Source: Filimonas zeae
GTDB lineage: Bacteria > Bacteroidota > Bacteroidia > Chitinophagales > Chitinophagaceae
Length of the DNA: 64,000 nucleotides
Reading direction: 5' to 3'
NCBI RefSeq assembly: GCF_014641615.1
Contig: NZ_BMIB01000002.1
Location: 1,472,672-1,536,671 of the forward strand
In this document: piece by piece, positions 34,480 to 44,037 of the stretch
How the letters are laid out: every line of letters begins with the position of its first letter
How positions within the stretch are numbered: position 1 is the first letter of the stretch
Made by a program: the position numbers and the translations under genes
Notes under the pieces: model-generated
Told to the model about the DNA's origin: nothing
The model's database searches: none
Seen by the model: the letters and a program-made list of their open reading frames with translations, nothing else

Positions 34480-34980
34480 TTACAGTTTTTTGAGCATCCA
34501 GATATCGCATCCAAAATGGCCGGATTGCCCCAGCGGGCCTTCCAGCGGCTCAAACCCGCATTTGTGGTATAAGGCTACTGCATTACTCAGTTCGGGCATG
34601 GTTTCCAGGTACAGCTCTGTAAAACCCAGCTGCTGCGCTCCCGTGGCACATTGCTCAATCAGCAACCTGCCCCATCCCCTGCCCCGGCTGTCGTTGGTAA
34701 GATAGAGTTTCACCAGTTCGCAGCAGCCCTGCGGCAACCCTTCGGTGGGAAAAATGCCGCCGCCACCTTTTATTACCCCGTTTTCTTCCAGCACCCAATA
34801 GCGGGAACCGGGTGTTTGAAACAGCTGAAACAGATCATCTGTAGTGGGATCATAGTAAACCGTACCGGGCTTATTGGCTTTAAACTCTGTAAGCACCTGC
34901 CGTATAATCTGCGCCAGGGTAGCATTGTCAGCCGGCGCAATCTCCCTCACCAGAGGTTGTGTATGTAAGTTCTCTCTCAT
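34480..34980 (-). CDS. GNAT-family N-acetyltransferase
   Basis: 166 residues with the GNAT fold. Strand 4/helix 3 carries the acetyl-CoA pyrophosphate loop LTNDSRGRGWGRLLIEQ (R/Q-x-x-G-x-G/A), followed by YLETMPELSNAVALYHKCGFEPL. The N-terminal IREIAPAD region fits the superfamily. Substrate unknown. It starts 4 bp after the stop of the Nramp-UspA gene, so it is the second gene of that unit. Confidence 0.9.
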   Translation of the reverse strand: MRENLHTQPLVREIAPADNATLAQIIRQVLTEFKANKPGTVYYDPTTDDLFQLFQTPGSRYWVLEENGVIKGGGGIFPTEGLPQGCCELVKLYLTNDSRGRGWGRLLIEQCATGAQQLGFTELYLETMPELSNAVALYHKCGFEPLEGPLGQSGHFGCDIWMLKKL

Positions 34981-34984
34981 GTTA

Positions 34985-36871
34985 TTAATTCACAATCAGC
35001 ACAGGAATTGCTAATTTATGCCTTACCTGGTCAACCGTGGCTCCATAGAGAAAATCTTTTATAGCCGTGTGGCGGTGTGCGCCCATAATTAACATATCTG
35101 CATTGGCATCTTTTACAATACGCACAATTTCATGAATCCTGTTTTTGTAGCCCAGCGCAATCTGCACCTTATGCCCCATTCCCTCCAGCTGAGAGGCGTA
35201 CCAGTTCAGCCGCTCGGTATCTTTACGGGTTTCGTAGTCGTCTGCCGCTGATTCCAGGTACCTGGCCGATACGGTTTCTACTATATGTAATAATAAATAG
35301 GTAGCATGTTCATGCCCCTGCGATAGTGCGTGTGCAATTACCTTTTCATCTGCCGGGCCAAAATCCAGCGCTACGGCTATGGTGTTTACTTCAGGAATGG
35401 AGAGGTTTACCAACGGCGTTACCTCACTGTGCATGTTTACACTGGCCCTTTGCCGGCGGCGGTGTACCAGCGGCAAAAAGGTCATTACCAGAAACAACCA
35501 CGCAAAAGCCAGCCAGGCAGCCCCTACCAGTATTTTCATTCCCCAATGCCCCTGCTGAGTAAAAACCTCCACGCTGGAATCGGCCACCAGTTTCACATTC
35601 AGAAAAATAAGTACCGCAGCTACCAGCCAGGCCAGCACCTTTACATGCCAGCGGATGGCGAAGGCGCCCATAGTATTTTTATCGCTTACAAAATGAATCA
35701 GCGGAATAATAGCAAATCCCAGTTGCAGACTTAGTATCACCTGGCTAAACACCAGTAACGCATCCAGCTCCTGATCGCCATAAATCAATATCACTACCAC
35801 CGCAGGCACAATAGCTATCATGCGGGTAAGCAGGCGACGTAACAGCGGGTTAATACGCAGGCGCAGGTAACCTTCCATTACAATCTGCCCGGCAAGGGTA
35901 CCGGTTACCGTACTGCTCTGGCCTGCAGCAATCAGCGCCACGGCAAACAGCAGCGGAGCCAGTTTGCTGCCCAGCATCGGCTCCATCAGGCGGTGGGCAT
36001 CTTCAATTTTGGCAACCTGTGTGTTGCCGGTGGTAAAAAATACGGCAGCCGCCAGTACCAGAATAGCGGTGTTTACCAGAAAAGCCAGGTTAAGCGCAAT
36101 GGTGCTGTCTATCATATTAAACTTCAGCGCCAGCTTAATGCTTTCAGAATCACTTTTAATCTTTCGCGTTTGTACCAGTGCACTGTGCAGGTATAAGTTA
36201 TGCGGCATAACCGTTGCACCAATAATACCTACTGCTATATATAAAGCTTCAGAATTAAGCCGGGTAGGTACAAAGCCTTGTACCAACTGCCCCATATCGG
36301 GTTTGGCTATTACCACCTGCACCAGAAAAGAAATACCAATTACGGCAATCAGCGCTACAATAAACGCTTCCATTTTGCGCATGCCCAGCTTTTGCAGGTA
36401 CAGCAGCAGAAAAGTATCAAACAGGGTAAACAGCACACCATATAATACCGGCAGGCCTGTAAGCAGTTGAATACCTATGGCCATACCCAGCACTTCTGCC
36501 AGGTCGCAGGCAGCAATAGCCAACTCTGCCAGCAGATATAAACAAAAGTTAACAAAGGGGGGATACTCTTCACGGTTCGCCTGCGCCAGATCGCGCCGCC
36601 GTACAATGCCCAGGCGGGCTGCCAGGCCCTGCAACAGCAGTGCCATCAGGTTACTCATCAGCAGTACCCATATCAGCTTATAACCAAACTGCGCCCCTCC
36701 CTGCAGGTCGGTAGCCCAGTTACCGGGGTCCATATACCCCACGCTTACCAGATAAGCCGGGCCAATAAAAGCCAGAAAACGTTTCCAGCCTTTTTTTCCT
36801 GCCGTTACATCCACGCTTTCATGTACCTCTCCTAACGATTGATTGCTGTTGCCTAAGGGAAGCCTACTCAT
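34985..36871 (-). CDS. Nramp-family metal transporter fused to a UspA domain
   Basis: 628 residues. Residues about 30-465 form an Nramp/MntH transporter with the metal-binding DPGNWATD in helix 1 and MPHNLYLHSALVQTR in helix 6, so Mn2+ or Fe2+ uptake coupled to protons is expected. From about residue 495 to the end there is a cytosolic universal-stress-protein domain (start NTIAVALDF, end with MGAHRHTAIKDFLYGAT). The usual GxxG of the ATP loop reads GAHR, so ATP binding is uncertain. The domain may sense metabolic state. Canonical MntH is about 410-450 residues. It is co-transcribed with a GNAT gene. Confidence 0.92.
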   Translation of the reverse strand: MSRLPLGNSNQSLGEVHESVDVTAGKKGWKRFLAFIGPAYLVSVGYMDPGNWATDLQGGAQFGYKLIWVLLMSNLMALLLQGLAARLGIVRRRDLAQANREEYPPFVNFCLYLLAELAIAACDLAEVLGMAIGIQLLTGLPVLYGVLFTLFDTFLLLYLQKLGMRKMEAFIVALIAVIGISFLVQVVIAKPDMGQLVQGFVPTRLNSEALYIAVGIIGATVMPHNLYLHSALVQTRKIKSDSESIKLALKFNMIDSTIALNLAFLVNTAILVLAAAVFFTTGNTQVAKIEDAHRLMEPMLGSKLAPLLFAVALIAAGQSSTVTGTLAGQIVMEGYLRLRINPLLRRLLTRMIAIVPAVVVILIYGDQELDALLVFSQVILSLQLGFAIIPLIHFVSDKNTMGAFAIRWHVKVLAWLVAAVLIFLNVKLVADSSVEVFTQQGHWGMKILVGAAWLAFAWLFLVMTFLPLVHRRRQRASVNMHSEVTPLVNLSIPEVNTIAVALDFGPADEKVIAHALSQGHEHATYLLLHIVETVSARYLESAADDYETRKDTERLNWYASQLEGMGHKVQIALGYKNRIHEIVRIVKDANADMLIMGAHRHTAIKDFLYGATVDQVRHKLAIPVLIVN

Positions 36872-36994
36872 AGTTAGACAAATCTAAGTTATTTATACGA
36901 AACACCTTATCCCAAAAAATGCAGCATTGCAATAAAAAAATCATCATATTTGGAGAATAACCATCCCCCGGACAACTTTAAATAACTCAATATC

Positions 36995-37951
36995 ATGCAT
37001 AAAACCACCCTGGCTATTCTTTCTTTGCTTTTATTAGTTACTGCCTGTAAAGACAAAAAAGGCGGCCTGAGTGGCGATAAACCGGTTACCGCAAAAGAAC
37101 TGCTGGCCGTATATCCTGCAATTAACCTTCCTTATACGGTAGCAGACACCAACATAAACCGTTTAAAAGATACCACCACCATACCTTACAAAGCCATTCA
37201 GCAGTTTATACCCGATAGCATACTGGAAAAACTGGAAGGGGGCAGCAAGGCCAAAGCCAAAACACGTATACACCCGCTGGGACGTATTGAAAAAGACAAC
37301 GGTAACTATCTGCTTACCACTTTTACCTATAACAAACACACCTCGCTGGCGGCCTTCTTTTTTGATAAAAAGAATGAGTTTAAAGCAGCGCTGGAATTGC
37401 TTCCCGCCAGACATAACAACGATTATACCTACACGGTTGGCATTAACCGCGAACCCACTTTTACCGTAAACAAAGAAAGATTTGCCTCTGCCAATCAACT
37501 GCTGTATACACGCACCGGCTATGCCTATATAGATGCTTCTGCGGATTTTTTAACCGTGATTAACGAAACGAATGATGAGCAGAAAAAGGTGAACGAAATT
37601 TACAATCCCATTGATACAATGGCACGTAAAAACAAGTTCAGTGGCGATTATGTAGAGGACAAGAAAAATTTTATTGCGGTACGCGATGGCCGCAATGCAC
37701 AGGAATACCTGTTTTTTATACACTTCGAAAAAAACAACGGCGCCTGCACAGGTGAGTTAAAGGGCGAGTTTACAGTAGCGGCCAACGGAAAAGCCGTATA
37801 CAAACAAAATGGCGACCCCTGCGTTATTGATTTTGCTTTTACCAATACACGTATAACTGTAAAAGAGCAGGGCAGCTGTGGCAACCACCGTGGAATACGC
37901 TGCCTGTTTAACGACAGCTATGATAAGAAAAAAGAGAAAAAGAAAAAATAA
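36995..37951 (+). CDS. hypothetical lipoprotein
   Basis: 318 residues beginning with a lipoprotein signal (LLLLVTAC, lipid Cys18) followed by KDKKGG. The mature part has no domain I recognise. It is basic and ends in a run of lysines (DKKKEKKKK), with three or four cysteines near the C-terminus (GSCGNHRGIRC) that could form disulfides. It stands alone between divergent and downstream genes. Probably exported and anchored in the envelope. Function unknown. Confidence 0.75.
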   Translation: MHKTTLAILSLLLLVTACKDKKGGLSGDKPVTAKELLAVYPAINLPYTVADTNINRLKDTTTIPYKAIQQFIPDSILEKLEGGSKAKAKTRIHPLGRIEKDNGNYLLTTFTYNKHTSLAAFFFDKKNEFKAALELLPARHNNDYTYTVGINREPTFTVNKERFASANQLLYTRTGYAYIDASADFLTVINETNDEQKKVNEIYNPIDTMARKNKFSGDYVEDKKNFIAVRDGRNAQEYLFFIHFEKNNGACTGELKGEFTVAANGKAVYKQNGDPCVIDFAFTNTRITVKEQGSCGNHRGIRCLFNDSYDKKKEKKKK

Positions 37952-38032
37952 CACCGGGAAAACATTGTGTCAAAAACACACTTTGTCATTTTCCTTTATA
38001 TTCGCTCCGATTTTTTATTAAATCCGTAATAA

Positions 38033-39685
38033 ATGAATTTTAAAAATTTCCAGGTTCCTTACCAGGTTAATGAACGCTATGCCCAAAAGATAGCCTATTT
38101 CTCCATGGAGTTTGCTGTTCACCAGCCCCTGAAAATCTATAGCGGTGGCCTTGGCTTTTTATCCGGTTCGCACATGCGTAGCGCTTACGAACTGCGCCAG
38201 AACCTGATAGGCATTGGCATCTTATGGAAGTTCGGTTATTACGACCAGGCACGTAATCAGGATCAGACCCTGCAGGTTACCTGGACCGAAAAAATCTACA
38301 ACTTCCTGGAAGATACCGGCATCCGCTTCCAGATTATGATACACGACGCACCGGTTTGGGTAAAAGCCCTGTACCTGGCGCCAGAAACCTTTAACACGGC
38401 ACCTATGTTTCTGCTGAGTACAGATGTGCCGGAGAACGATTATGTGTCGCAAACCATTACGCATCGTTTGTATGATGCCAACGTAGCAACCAAGCTGGCC
38501 CAGTTTATATTACTGGGAGTGGGTGGAGCTAAACTTATTGACGAGCTGGGCTTTAACCCCGACCGCTATCACCTGAACGAAGCACATGGTTTATCTGCCG
38601 CTTTTTATCTGTTGAACAAGTTTAAGAGTGTAGACAAGCTGCGTGAGCGACTGGTGTTTACCACCCATACACCCGAAGAAGCAGGCAACGAAAAGCATGA
38701 TATTTACCTGTGCCATAAAATGAGTTATTTCTGCGGCCTCAGCATTGATGAGGTGCGTAAGTTAACAGGCATACAGGACGATCAGTTTAACCACTCCCTG
38801 GCTGCATTGCGTTTTGCAAAGCTGGCCAATGGTGTATCACAACTGCACGGCCATGTATCGCGCGAAATGTGGGCTAAGTATCCGGGCATCTGCGAAATCA
38901 TCTCCATCACCAACGCACAAAACCTGCGCTACTGGGCCGATAAGCAGTTGTATCGTTTTTCTGATGATAATGATGAGGCTGCCTTTGACGACCGTAAACA
39001 CTGGTTAAAAAGAAGAGCTTTTGAAATAGTTGCCGACCAAAGCGGCAAGGTGTTCGATCCCAATGTACTTACCATTGTGTGGGCACGCCGCTTTGCAGGC
39101 TATAAGCGCGCAGATTTTCTGACCACCAATATGGAGCGTTTTGAAAAGCTGTTATCTAACACCAAACACCCTGTTCAGATTATCTGGGCTGGTAAGCCTT
39201 ACCCAAGCGATTACGCTGCTATTACGCAGTTTAACAACCTTGTAAACCTTAGCAAAAATTATAAAAACGTAGCGGTACTTACCGGCTATGAGCTGGCATT
39301 GAGCAAACGCCTGAAGCAGGCGGCAGACGTATGGTTAAACAACCCGCGTGTACCGCGTGAGGCTTCCGGCACCAGTGGTATGACGGCTGCTATGAACGGC
39401 GCTGTTAACTTTTCAACCGATGATGGCTGGATTCCGGAGTTTGCCGACCACGGCAACAACAGCTTTGTGGTACCCAAAGGCAACTATGCCAAAATGAGTA
39501 CAGAAGAGCAGGACCAGTACGATCTGGATAAACTGTACGAAATACTGGAGCAGGAAATACTGCCGTTGTATTACGATAACTACCATACCTGGAGGCAGGT
39601 GGTACAAAACGGCATGCGTGATGTGGTGCTGAAGTTTGAGAGCAACCGTATGGCGGATGAGTACTACGCACTCCTGTACAAATAG
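38033..39685 (+). CDS. alpha-glucan phosphorylase family protein (GT35, short form)
   Basis: 550 residues, the size of the short phosphorylases (TIGR02094 group). Seen: AYFSMEFAVHQPLKIYSGGLGFLSG at the N-terminus, HLNEAHGLSAAF, FTTHTPEEAGNEKHD, and VWARRFAGYKRADF with the substrate-site basic residues. The PLP-attachment signature EASGTSGM-x-AAMN is intact except that the position of the PLP lysine is Thr451 (codon ACG at 39383-39385). It should act on glycogen-like alpha-glucans in the cytosol. Whether it is still a PLP phosphorylase is open. A strong terminator follows. Confidence 0.85.
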   Translation: MNFKNFQVPYQVNERYAQKIAYFSMEFAVHQPLKIYSGGLGFLSGSHMRSAYELRQNLIGIGILWKFGYYDQARNQDQTLQVTWTEKIYNFLEDTGIRFQIMIHDAPVWVKALYLAPETFNTAPMFLLSTDVPENDYVSQTITHRLYDANVATKLAQFILLGVGGAKLIDELGFNPDRYHLNEAHGLSAAFYLLNKFKSVDKLRERLVFTTHTPEEAGNEKHDIYLCHKMSYFCGLSIDEVRKLTGIQDDQFNHSLAALRFAKLANGVSQLHGHVSREMWAKYPGICEIISITNAQNLRYWADKQLYRFSDDNDEAAFDDRKHWLKRRAFEIVADQSGKVFDPNVLTIVWARRFAGYKRADFLTTNMERFEKLLSNTKHPVQIIWAGKPYPSDYAAITQFNNLVNLSKNYKNVAVLTGYELALSKRLKQAADVWLNNPRVPREASGTSGMTAAMNGAVNFSTDDGWIPEFADHGNNSFVVPKGNYAKMSTEEQDQYDLDKLYEILEQEILPLYYDNYHTWRQVVQNGMRDVVLKFESNRMADEYYALLYK

Positions 39686-39716
39686 TTTTATAACACACAT
39701 GAGAAGGTCTGTTTAT

Positions 39717-39740
39717 GAATCCCGCTTTGTGGCGGGATTC
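39717..39740 (+). terminator. terminator of the phosphorylase gene
   Basis: GAATCCCGC (39717-39725), loop TTTGTG, GCGGGATTC (39732-39740), then TCTTTT. Confidence 0.85.
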
Positions 39741-39786
39741 TCTTTTATACCCCTTCCCTATTGAACTGTTCATTGTACTTTTGCTT

Positions 39787-40347
39787 ATGCCCAATAAAAT
39801 TGTGATAGCGATTACCGGAGCCAGTGGGGCCATTTATCCCAAACTGCTTATTGAAAAGCTGTTGAGTATTCCTGAGCAGTGGGAAGAGTTAAGTGTGGTT
39901 ATGAGCAAGAATGCACAGGTGGTATGGCAAACGGAGTTAAACAATACCAGTTACCAGAACTACCCGGTAAAATTTTACGACAAGTATGATTTTAATGCGC
40001 CTTTTGCGTCCGGATCTGCCCGTTATAACATTATGATTGTTGCCCCGTGTAGCATGGGCACCCTGGGACGTATAGCCAACGGCATCAGCGATGATGTAAT
40101 TACCCGTGCGGCAGATGTGGTGCTGAAAGAAAGAAGAAAGCTACTATTACTGGCCAGAGAAACCCCTTATAACCTGATACATATCCGTAACATGGAAGCG
40201 GTTACACTGGCAGGTGGCATTATATGCCCTGCTACACCTTCCTTCTATAGTCTTCCAAAAACCATTGAAGAACTGGCAGCTACTGTAACCGATCGTGTAC
40301 TGGACCTAGCAGGACTTAACATCAGCAGCTACCGCTGGAAATCTTAA
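39787..40347 (+). CDS. ubiX: UbiX-family flavin prenyltransferase
   Basis: 186 residues from the ATG at 39787 (MPNKIVIAITGASGA). A longer in-frame start at 39715 overlaps the preceding terminator and is unlikely. The flavodoxin-like UbiX fold shows ITGASGA for FMN, the APCSMGTLGRIANGISDDVITRAADV segment, and RETPYNLIHIRNM with the conserved Arg/Glu. It makes prenylated FMN, the cofactor of UbiD-type decarboxylases. No ubiD is in the window. It overlaps the convergent FUSC gene by 4 bp. Confidence 0.93.
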   Translation: MPNKIVIAITGASGAIYPKLLIEKLLSIPEQWEELSVVMSKNAQVVWQTELNNTSYQNYPVKFYDKYDFNAPFASGSARYNIMIVAPCSMGTLGRIANGISDDVITRAADVVLKERRKLLLLARETPYNLIHIRNMEAVTLAGGIICPATPSFYSLPKTIEELAATVTDRVLDLAGLNISSYRWKS

Positions 40348-42596
40348 GCCGGCACTTCCTCTACCTCTACTATTTTTTGAATAATTCTGATCTGATCCAC
40401 CGTCATGGTACTGATCAGTTCAAACTGGTCGGTAATGGTTTTCATATCCGACAGGGTTTTGCGTGTGTTCATAATTTCATCGTCTCTCCCATTCTCCAGT
40501 TCCTTACGGCGTATATCTAACAGCTGCTGTATCTTATCACTGATAGGCAGCTTGGCAGATACACTTAATACTTCTACTGAACGATGATGTTGCAGCACTT
40601 CTGTAGCTTGGCGAAACTGTAAATCTACCTGTTGCACCAGCGGCAGAAAATCGTTGGAAGCATACTGACTGGCATTGCGCTGTGCGTAGTAAGACAAGGC
40701 GGCAATATGCGAGGTAAGCATATGACTGGTGGCTACAAACTGGTGGTAGTGCTTTAACTTAGGACGCTTATCCTTAGGCTCACTCAACATACGCTGTAAG
40801 TTATCGCTCAGGTTGGCCAGCGCTACAAAAGCATTTTTACGCGCCAGCTTAAACGTAGTTACATCGGGCTGCGAGCCCGTAAAGCACGCTGCAGCAGTAT
40901 CAAAATAAGCACGGTTATTCTGTAGTGCATCCAGCATTAACTGTGTTACCTGCTCATGCTCCCAGGTAGGCAATACAAACTGTGCTACCACAAAAGCCAC
41001 TACGGAACCTATACCGGTATCAATAAACCTGTCTGTTAATACATCTTCCCAGCCCGTAGGGTTGAGAAACGCAAAGCTTAGTAATACGTATATCGTTATA
41101 CAGGCACTGCTTACCAGGTATTGCAGTTTCAGAAAGCTATAAGAGATTACCATGGCCACCAGCATTAATACCAGCAGCACAGTTCTGTCTTTAATAAACA
41201 TCAGCATGGCAAGCCCTAGCACCCCACCTATCAGCGTACCAAATAAACGCTGAATATTCCGGCGGCGGCTTACGCTGTATGCGGGCTTAATAATAGTTAC
41301 AATAGTGAGCAATATCCAGTAGCCATGCCCCAGTGGATACAGCAGCGATATAACGTACCCTATAATCAGCGCCACAGTTACGCGGGCTGCATGGCGAAAG
41401 CTGGCCGATTTCAGCGACAGGTTAGCCAGGAGTATTTTCGGGTCCAGCTCAGAATGAGTGATAAACTGGCTGATGTCTTCCTGTAGCTTAAACTGCCGGG
41501 CCAGGCGCTTATCAAAAAAGGTAAGGCTATGCAGCCTTTTAATACGCTCAGTAATGTCCTGAATGCTGTAGAGTATCTGGCGCAGTTTAATTACGCCTTC
41601 AATAGTATTGGGGTTCAGGTACTTTTTCCGCAACTCAAAAAAATGTTCCATGGTTACATTGAGCATAGCGGTGAGGTCGGTAGTGCTTCTGGAACCGGTG
41701 CCGCTTTGTACGGCCAAGCCTATCTCATGCAGTTCATCTGCCAGTGCGGTAATCATCCAGGCATAGTCATCCAGAATATCCTTCCCGTCAAACTCCTCAT
41801 GCAAAGCCACATAATCCTGCTGCGAGGTCATCACCCTTTCCAGCAGGTCGATGCTGTCCATAAACATCATCATCAACGTGCGGCTTTTGGTAGTGGACTC
41901 GTTCACCATCAGCCGGGTTTTGAACAACATTTCCCGCAGATCAGTATGGTGCTGCTGAATCAGTACCTGATAACGCATCAGTTCTGTATTCAGTTCGGTA
42001 TAATCAGGTTCTTCTTTATAAAAGGCTGCTTTAATACGCAGGTAGGTGGCGGTATCAATCATACACTCCCCCATCAACTGCTGAATATGCAGAAAGGGGC
42101 GCAGGTTGTACAACACCATGCTCAGGAAAGCATACCACACACCACCTGCCGCAAACAGCAGTGCATCCTGCCAGATGGAATGCGTTTCAAGGTGACTATC
42201 TATATTGAAAATAAATACCAGTAAAGCTATCAGGCCAATACTGCTGATGCGGGTACCGTATACCCCTATCAGCGTAAAGAACATCCCAAACAATATTATC
42301 TCTACGCCCAGCAGCCAGGGAATGCCTCTGCTGTATCCGGTAATAATAGCCACCACAAAGTTGATGGCGATACTGGCTATTAAACCATTTTTACGGTGGT
42401 GCGGCGGGCCGGGGTTATCAGTAAGGCCCACGCAAAGTGCGCCTAATGGCATAGCCATCCACAAAGCCAGCAGATCAAAATGGTACAATACCATAGCGGG
42501 TATAACCACACCGGCGGTTACACGCGCGCCGGAGTGCAGGTATTGCCCTGTAATAAACTTTCTGAATTCTCTGCTATAGTCTATTGTTTTTGACAC
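40344..42596 (-). CDS. FUSC-family (YccS/YhfK-like) membrane protein
   Basis: About 750 residues. Two blocks of membrane helices (about 25-150 and 395-520) are each followed by a large helical cytoplasmic part, the arrangement of YccS/YhfK and aromatic-acid-exporter-like FUSC proteins. No ATG is available at the N-terminus. GTG at 42596 or TTG at 42602 gives MSKTIDYSREFRKF, which fits the family start. The transported compound is unknown. It is the last gene of the DCC-TIGR01777-SRPBCC unit, 37 bp or less behind it. Confidence 0.85.
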   Translation of the reverse strand: MSKTIDYSREFRKFITGQYLHSGARVTAGVVIPAMVLYHFDLLALWMAMPLGALCVGLTDNPGPPHHRKNGLIASIAINFVVAIITGYSRGIPWLLGVEIILFGMFFTLIGVYGTRISSIGLIALLVFIFNIDSHLETHSIWQDALLFAAGGVWYAFLSMVLYNLRPFLHIQQLMGECMIDTATYLRIKAAFYKEEPDYTELNTELMRYQVLIQQHHTDLREMLFKTRLMVNESTTKSRTLMMMFMDSIDLLERVMTSQQDYVALHEEFDGKDILDDYAWMITALADELHEIGLAVQSGTGSRSTTDLTAMLNVTMEHFFELRKKYLNPNTIEGVIKLRQILYSIQDITERIKRLHSLTFFDKRLARQFKLQEDISQFITHSELDPKILLANLSLKSASFRHAARVTVALIIGYVISLLYPLGHGYWILLTIVTIIKPAYSVSRRRNIQRLFGTLIGGVLGLAMLMFIKDRTVLLVLMLVAMVISYSFLKLQYLVSSACITIYVLLSFAFLNPTGWEDVLTDRFIDTGIGSVVAFVVAQFVLPTWEHEQVTQLMLDALQNNRAYFDTAAACFTGSQPDVTTFKLARKNAFVALANLSDNLQRMLSEPKDKRPKLKHYHQFVATSHMLTSHIAALSYYAQRNASQYASNDFLPLVQQVDLQFRQATEVLQHHRSVEVLSVSAKLPISDKIQQLLDIRRKELENGRDDEIMNTRKTLSDMKTITDQFELISTMTVDQIRIIQKIVEVEEVPA

Positions 42597-42633
42597 GCAC
42601 AAACATACTCGTTTTCAGGCAGTAATTCACCTC

Positions 42634-43098
42634 TTAACCTGCCTTTGCCTGCTCTTCGGCCACCCTTTGAATCAGGTGGTTACGCTTTTTCAGCAGGCGT
42701 TTCATGTATCCCTTTAGTATCAAAAAGTCAACCAGTTTGCCTGCCAGGCCGCAGGGGGAGTAAAATTCAAAGTCGTCAATCATCAACGTACCGCCTCTTT
42801 CTTCCATAAAAACATGGTCGTGCGTCATGCTTTTAAAAGGTCCTTCCTGCATTTCATCGCGGAAGTAATCAGAAAAACGCATGGCGGTAATTTTGCTGGC
42901 CAGCCGCATGCTTATTCCAAAATGGCGCGCCTGCCAGGTAACGCTTTCACCGGGGCCTATTAAGCCGGAGGTAACGCCGGCCACCGCCTTTTCTTCTGTG
43001 TGCTGCATGCCTTGTGTATGCAGATCAATACTTCTTGATAAATCAAAGCAAAGCTGCGCAGGAGCCTGTATAAACGTTTTCAGTTGTATGTAAGCCAT
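42634..43098 (-). CDS. SRPBCC/START-like protein
   Basis: 154 residues resembling the polyketide-cyclase-like SRPBCC fold. The opening IQLKTFIQAPAQLCFDLSRSIDLH, the ESVTWQARHFG strand and the final long basic helix (MKRLLKKRNHLIQRVAEEQ) are typical. Such domains bind hydrophobic ligands. In other bacteria this type of domain is fused to a TIGR01777 oxidoreductase. Here the TIGR01777 gene is directly upstream, 9 bp away, which suggests the two proteins act together. Confidence 0.82.
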   Translation of the reverse strand: MAYIQLKTFIQAPAQLCFDLSRSIDLHTQGMQHTEEKAVAGVTSGLIGPGESVTWQARHFGISMRLASKITAMRFSDYFRDEMQEGPFKSMTHDHVFMEERGGTLMIDDFEFYSPCGLAGKLVDFLILKGYMKRLLKKRNHLIQRVAEEQAKAG

Positions 43099-43107
43099 AG
43101 AATACAG

Positions 43108-44034
43108 TTATAGGCGAATACTAAGGATATCATTGATGGCGTGTGCTGCCACACGAAAGCGGAATGAGAAACCTGCGGCCAGCAGCCTGGCAGGCGTTAC
43201 CCAACGGCTTTTTACAATCAGTTCGGTTTCGGTACCTATCAACCAGGCGCCGCATTGTAACAACCACAAAGGTGCAGGTAGCCCCAGTGGCGTACCCCAC
43301 GCAGTTCTGAAAGTCTCCATCAACGTGTGGTTGGCAACAGGCTCCGGTGCTGTGCAGTTAATAACGCCTTCCATATCACTACGCTGTAACAGCCATTCTG
43401 TACAGGCCGCCACATCCTGCTCGTGCACCCACGAAACATATTGTGCTCCATTGCCCTGACGCCCGCCCATGCCCGCTTTTACCAGATTGAGTAAACGGGG
43501 AAACACGCCGCCATTTCTGCCCAGCACTATGCCCATACGCAAAGCTACTCTGCGGGTGGCGGGCAAAGGCGTTTCAAAAAACGCCTGCTCCCAGGCTTTA
43601 CAAATGTCCACAGAAAAGCCATAACCTTCCTCTCCCGTATACTCATCCTGCGGCCGGTCTTCTGCATGCCGGTATATAGTAGCTGAAGTTACGTTAATCC
43701 ACAACTGCGGCGGCTGTTTACATGCCAGTGCTGCTTTACTTAATGCCCGCGTGGGTATTATTCTGGATTGTAATATCTCTTCCCGGTTACGCGGGTTATA
43801 GCGGCAGTTTACATTTTTACCGCACAGGTTAATCAGCAGGTCAGCCTTCTCCAGCGCTTCCTGCCATTCGCCCCCATTACAGCCATCCCACGCTACGGTA
43901 TGTATATTCCCCTGCGGTGGTGCAGCTTTCCGGCTCAGAATAATCACTTTTTCTGCACGTGTGCTATAGTAATGCGCAAGCACGCCCCCCAGGTAGCCAT
44001 TGCCACCTGCCAGTACTATTTTACGATGTAGCAT
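43108..44034 (-). CDS. TIGR01777-family NAD(P)-dependent oxidoreductase
   Basis: 308 residues of the extended SDR group. The Rossmann motif is GGNGYLGG (residues 8-15). It continues with VAWDG, DLLINLCGKNVNCRYN, ALRMGIVLGRNGGVFPRLL and the C-terminal DUF1731 domain (about 260-308). This fits the YfcH/TIGR01777 family, whose substrate is not established. It lies 3 bp behind the DCC gene and 9 bp before the SRPBCC gene in one operon. Confidence 0.92.
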   Translation of the reverse strand: MLHRKIVLAGGNGYLGGVLAHYYSTRAEKVIILSRKAAPPQGNIHTVAWDGCNGGEWQEALEKADLLINLCGKNVNCRYNPRNREEILQSRIIPTRALSKAALACKQPPQLWINVTSATIYRHAEDRPQDEYTGEEGYGFSVDICKAWEQAFFETPLPATRRVALRMGIVLGRNGGVFPRLLNLVKAGMGGRQGNGAQYVSWVHEQDVAACTEWLLQRSDMEGVINCTAPEPVANHTLMETFRTAWGTPLGLPAPLWLLQCGAWLIGTETELIVKSRWVTPARLLAAGFSFRFRVAAHAINDILSIRL

Positions 44035-44037
44035 GTG

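Noticed and set aside
39776..39783. TACTTTTG match just before ubiX taken as a promoter
   Set aside because: It lies only 3 bp ahead of the start codon, so transcription would begin inside the coding sequence, and no -33 box is at the right distance.
41529..42224. Long open frame (231 codons) opposite the FUSC-family gene
   Set aside because: It lies wholly antisense to a conserved membrane protein and has a low-complexity, His/Gln-rich composition typical of shadow frames.
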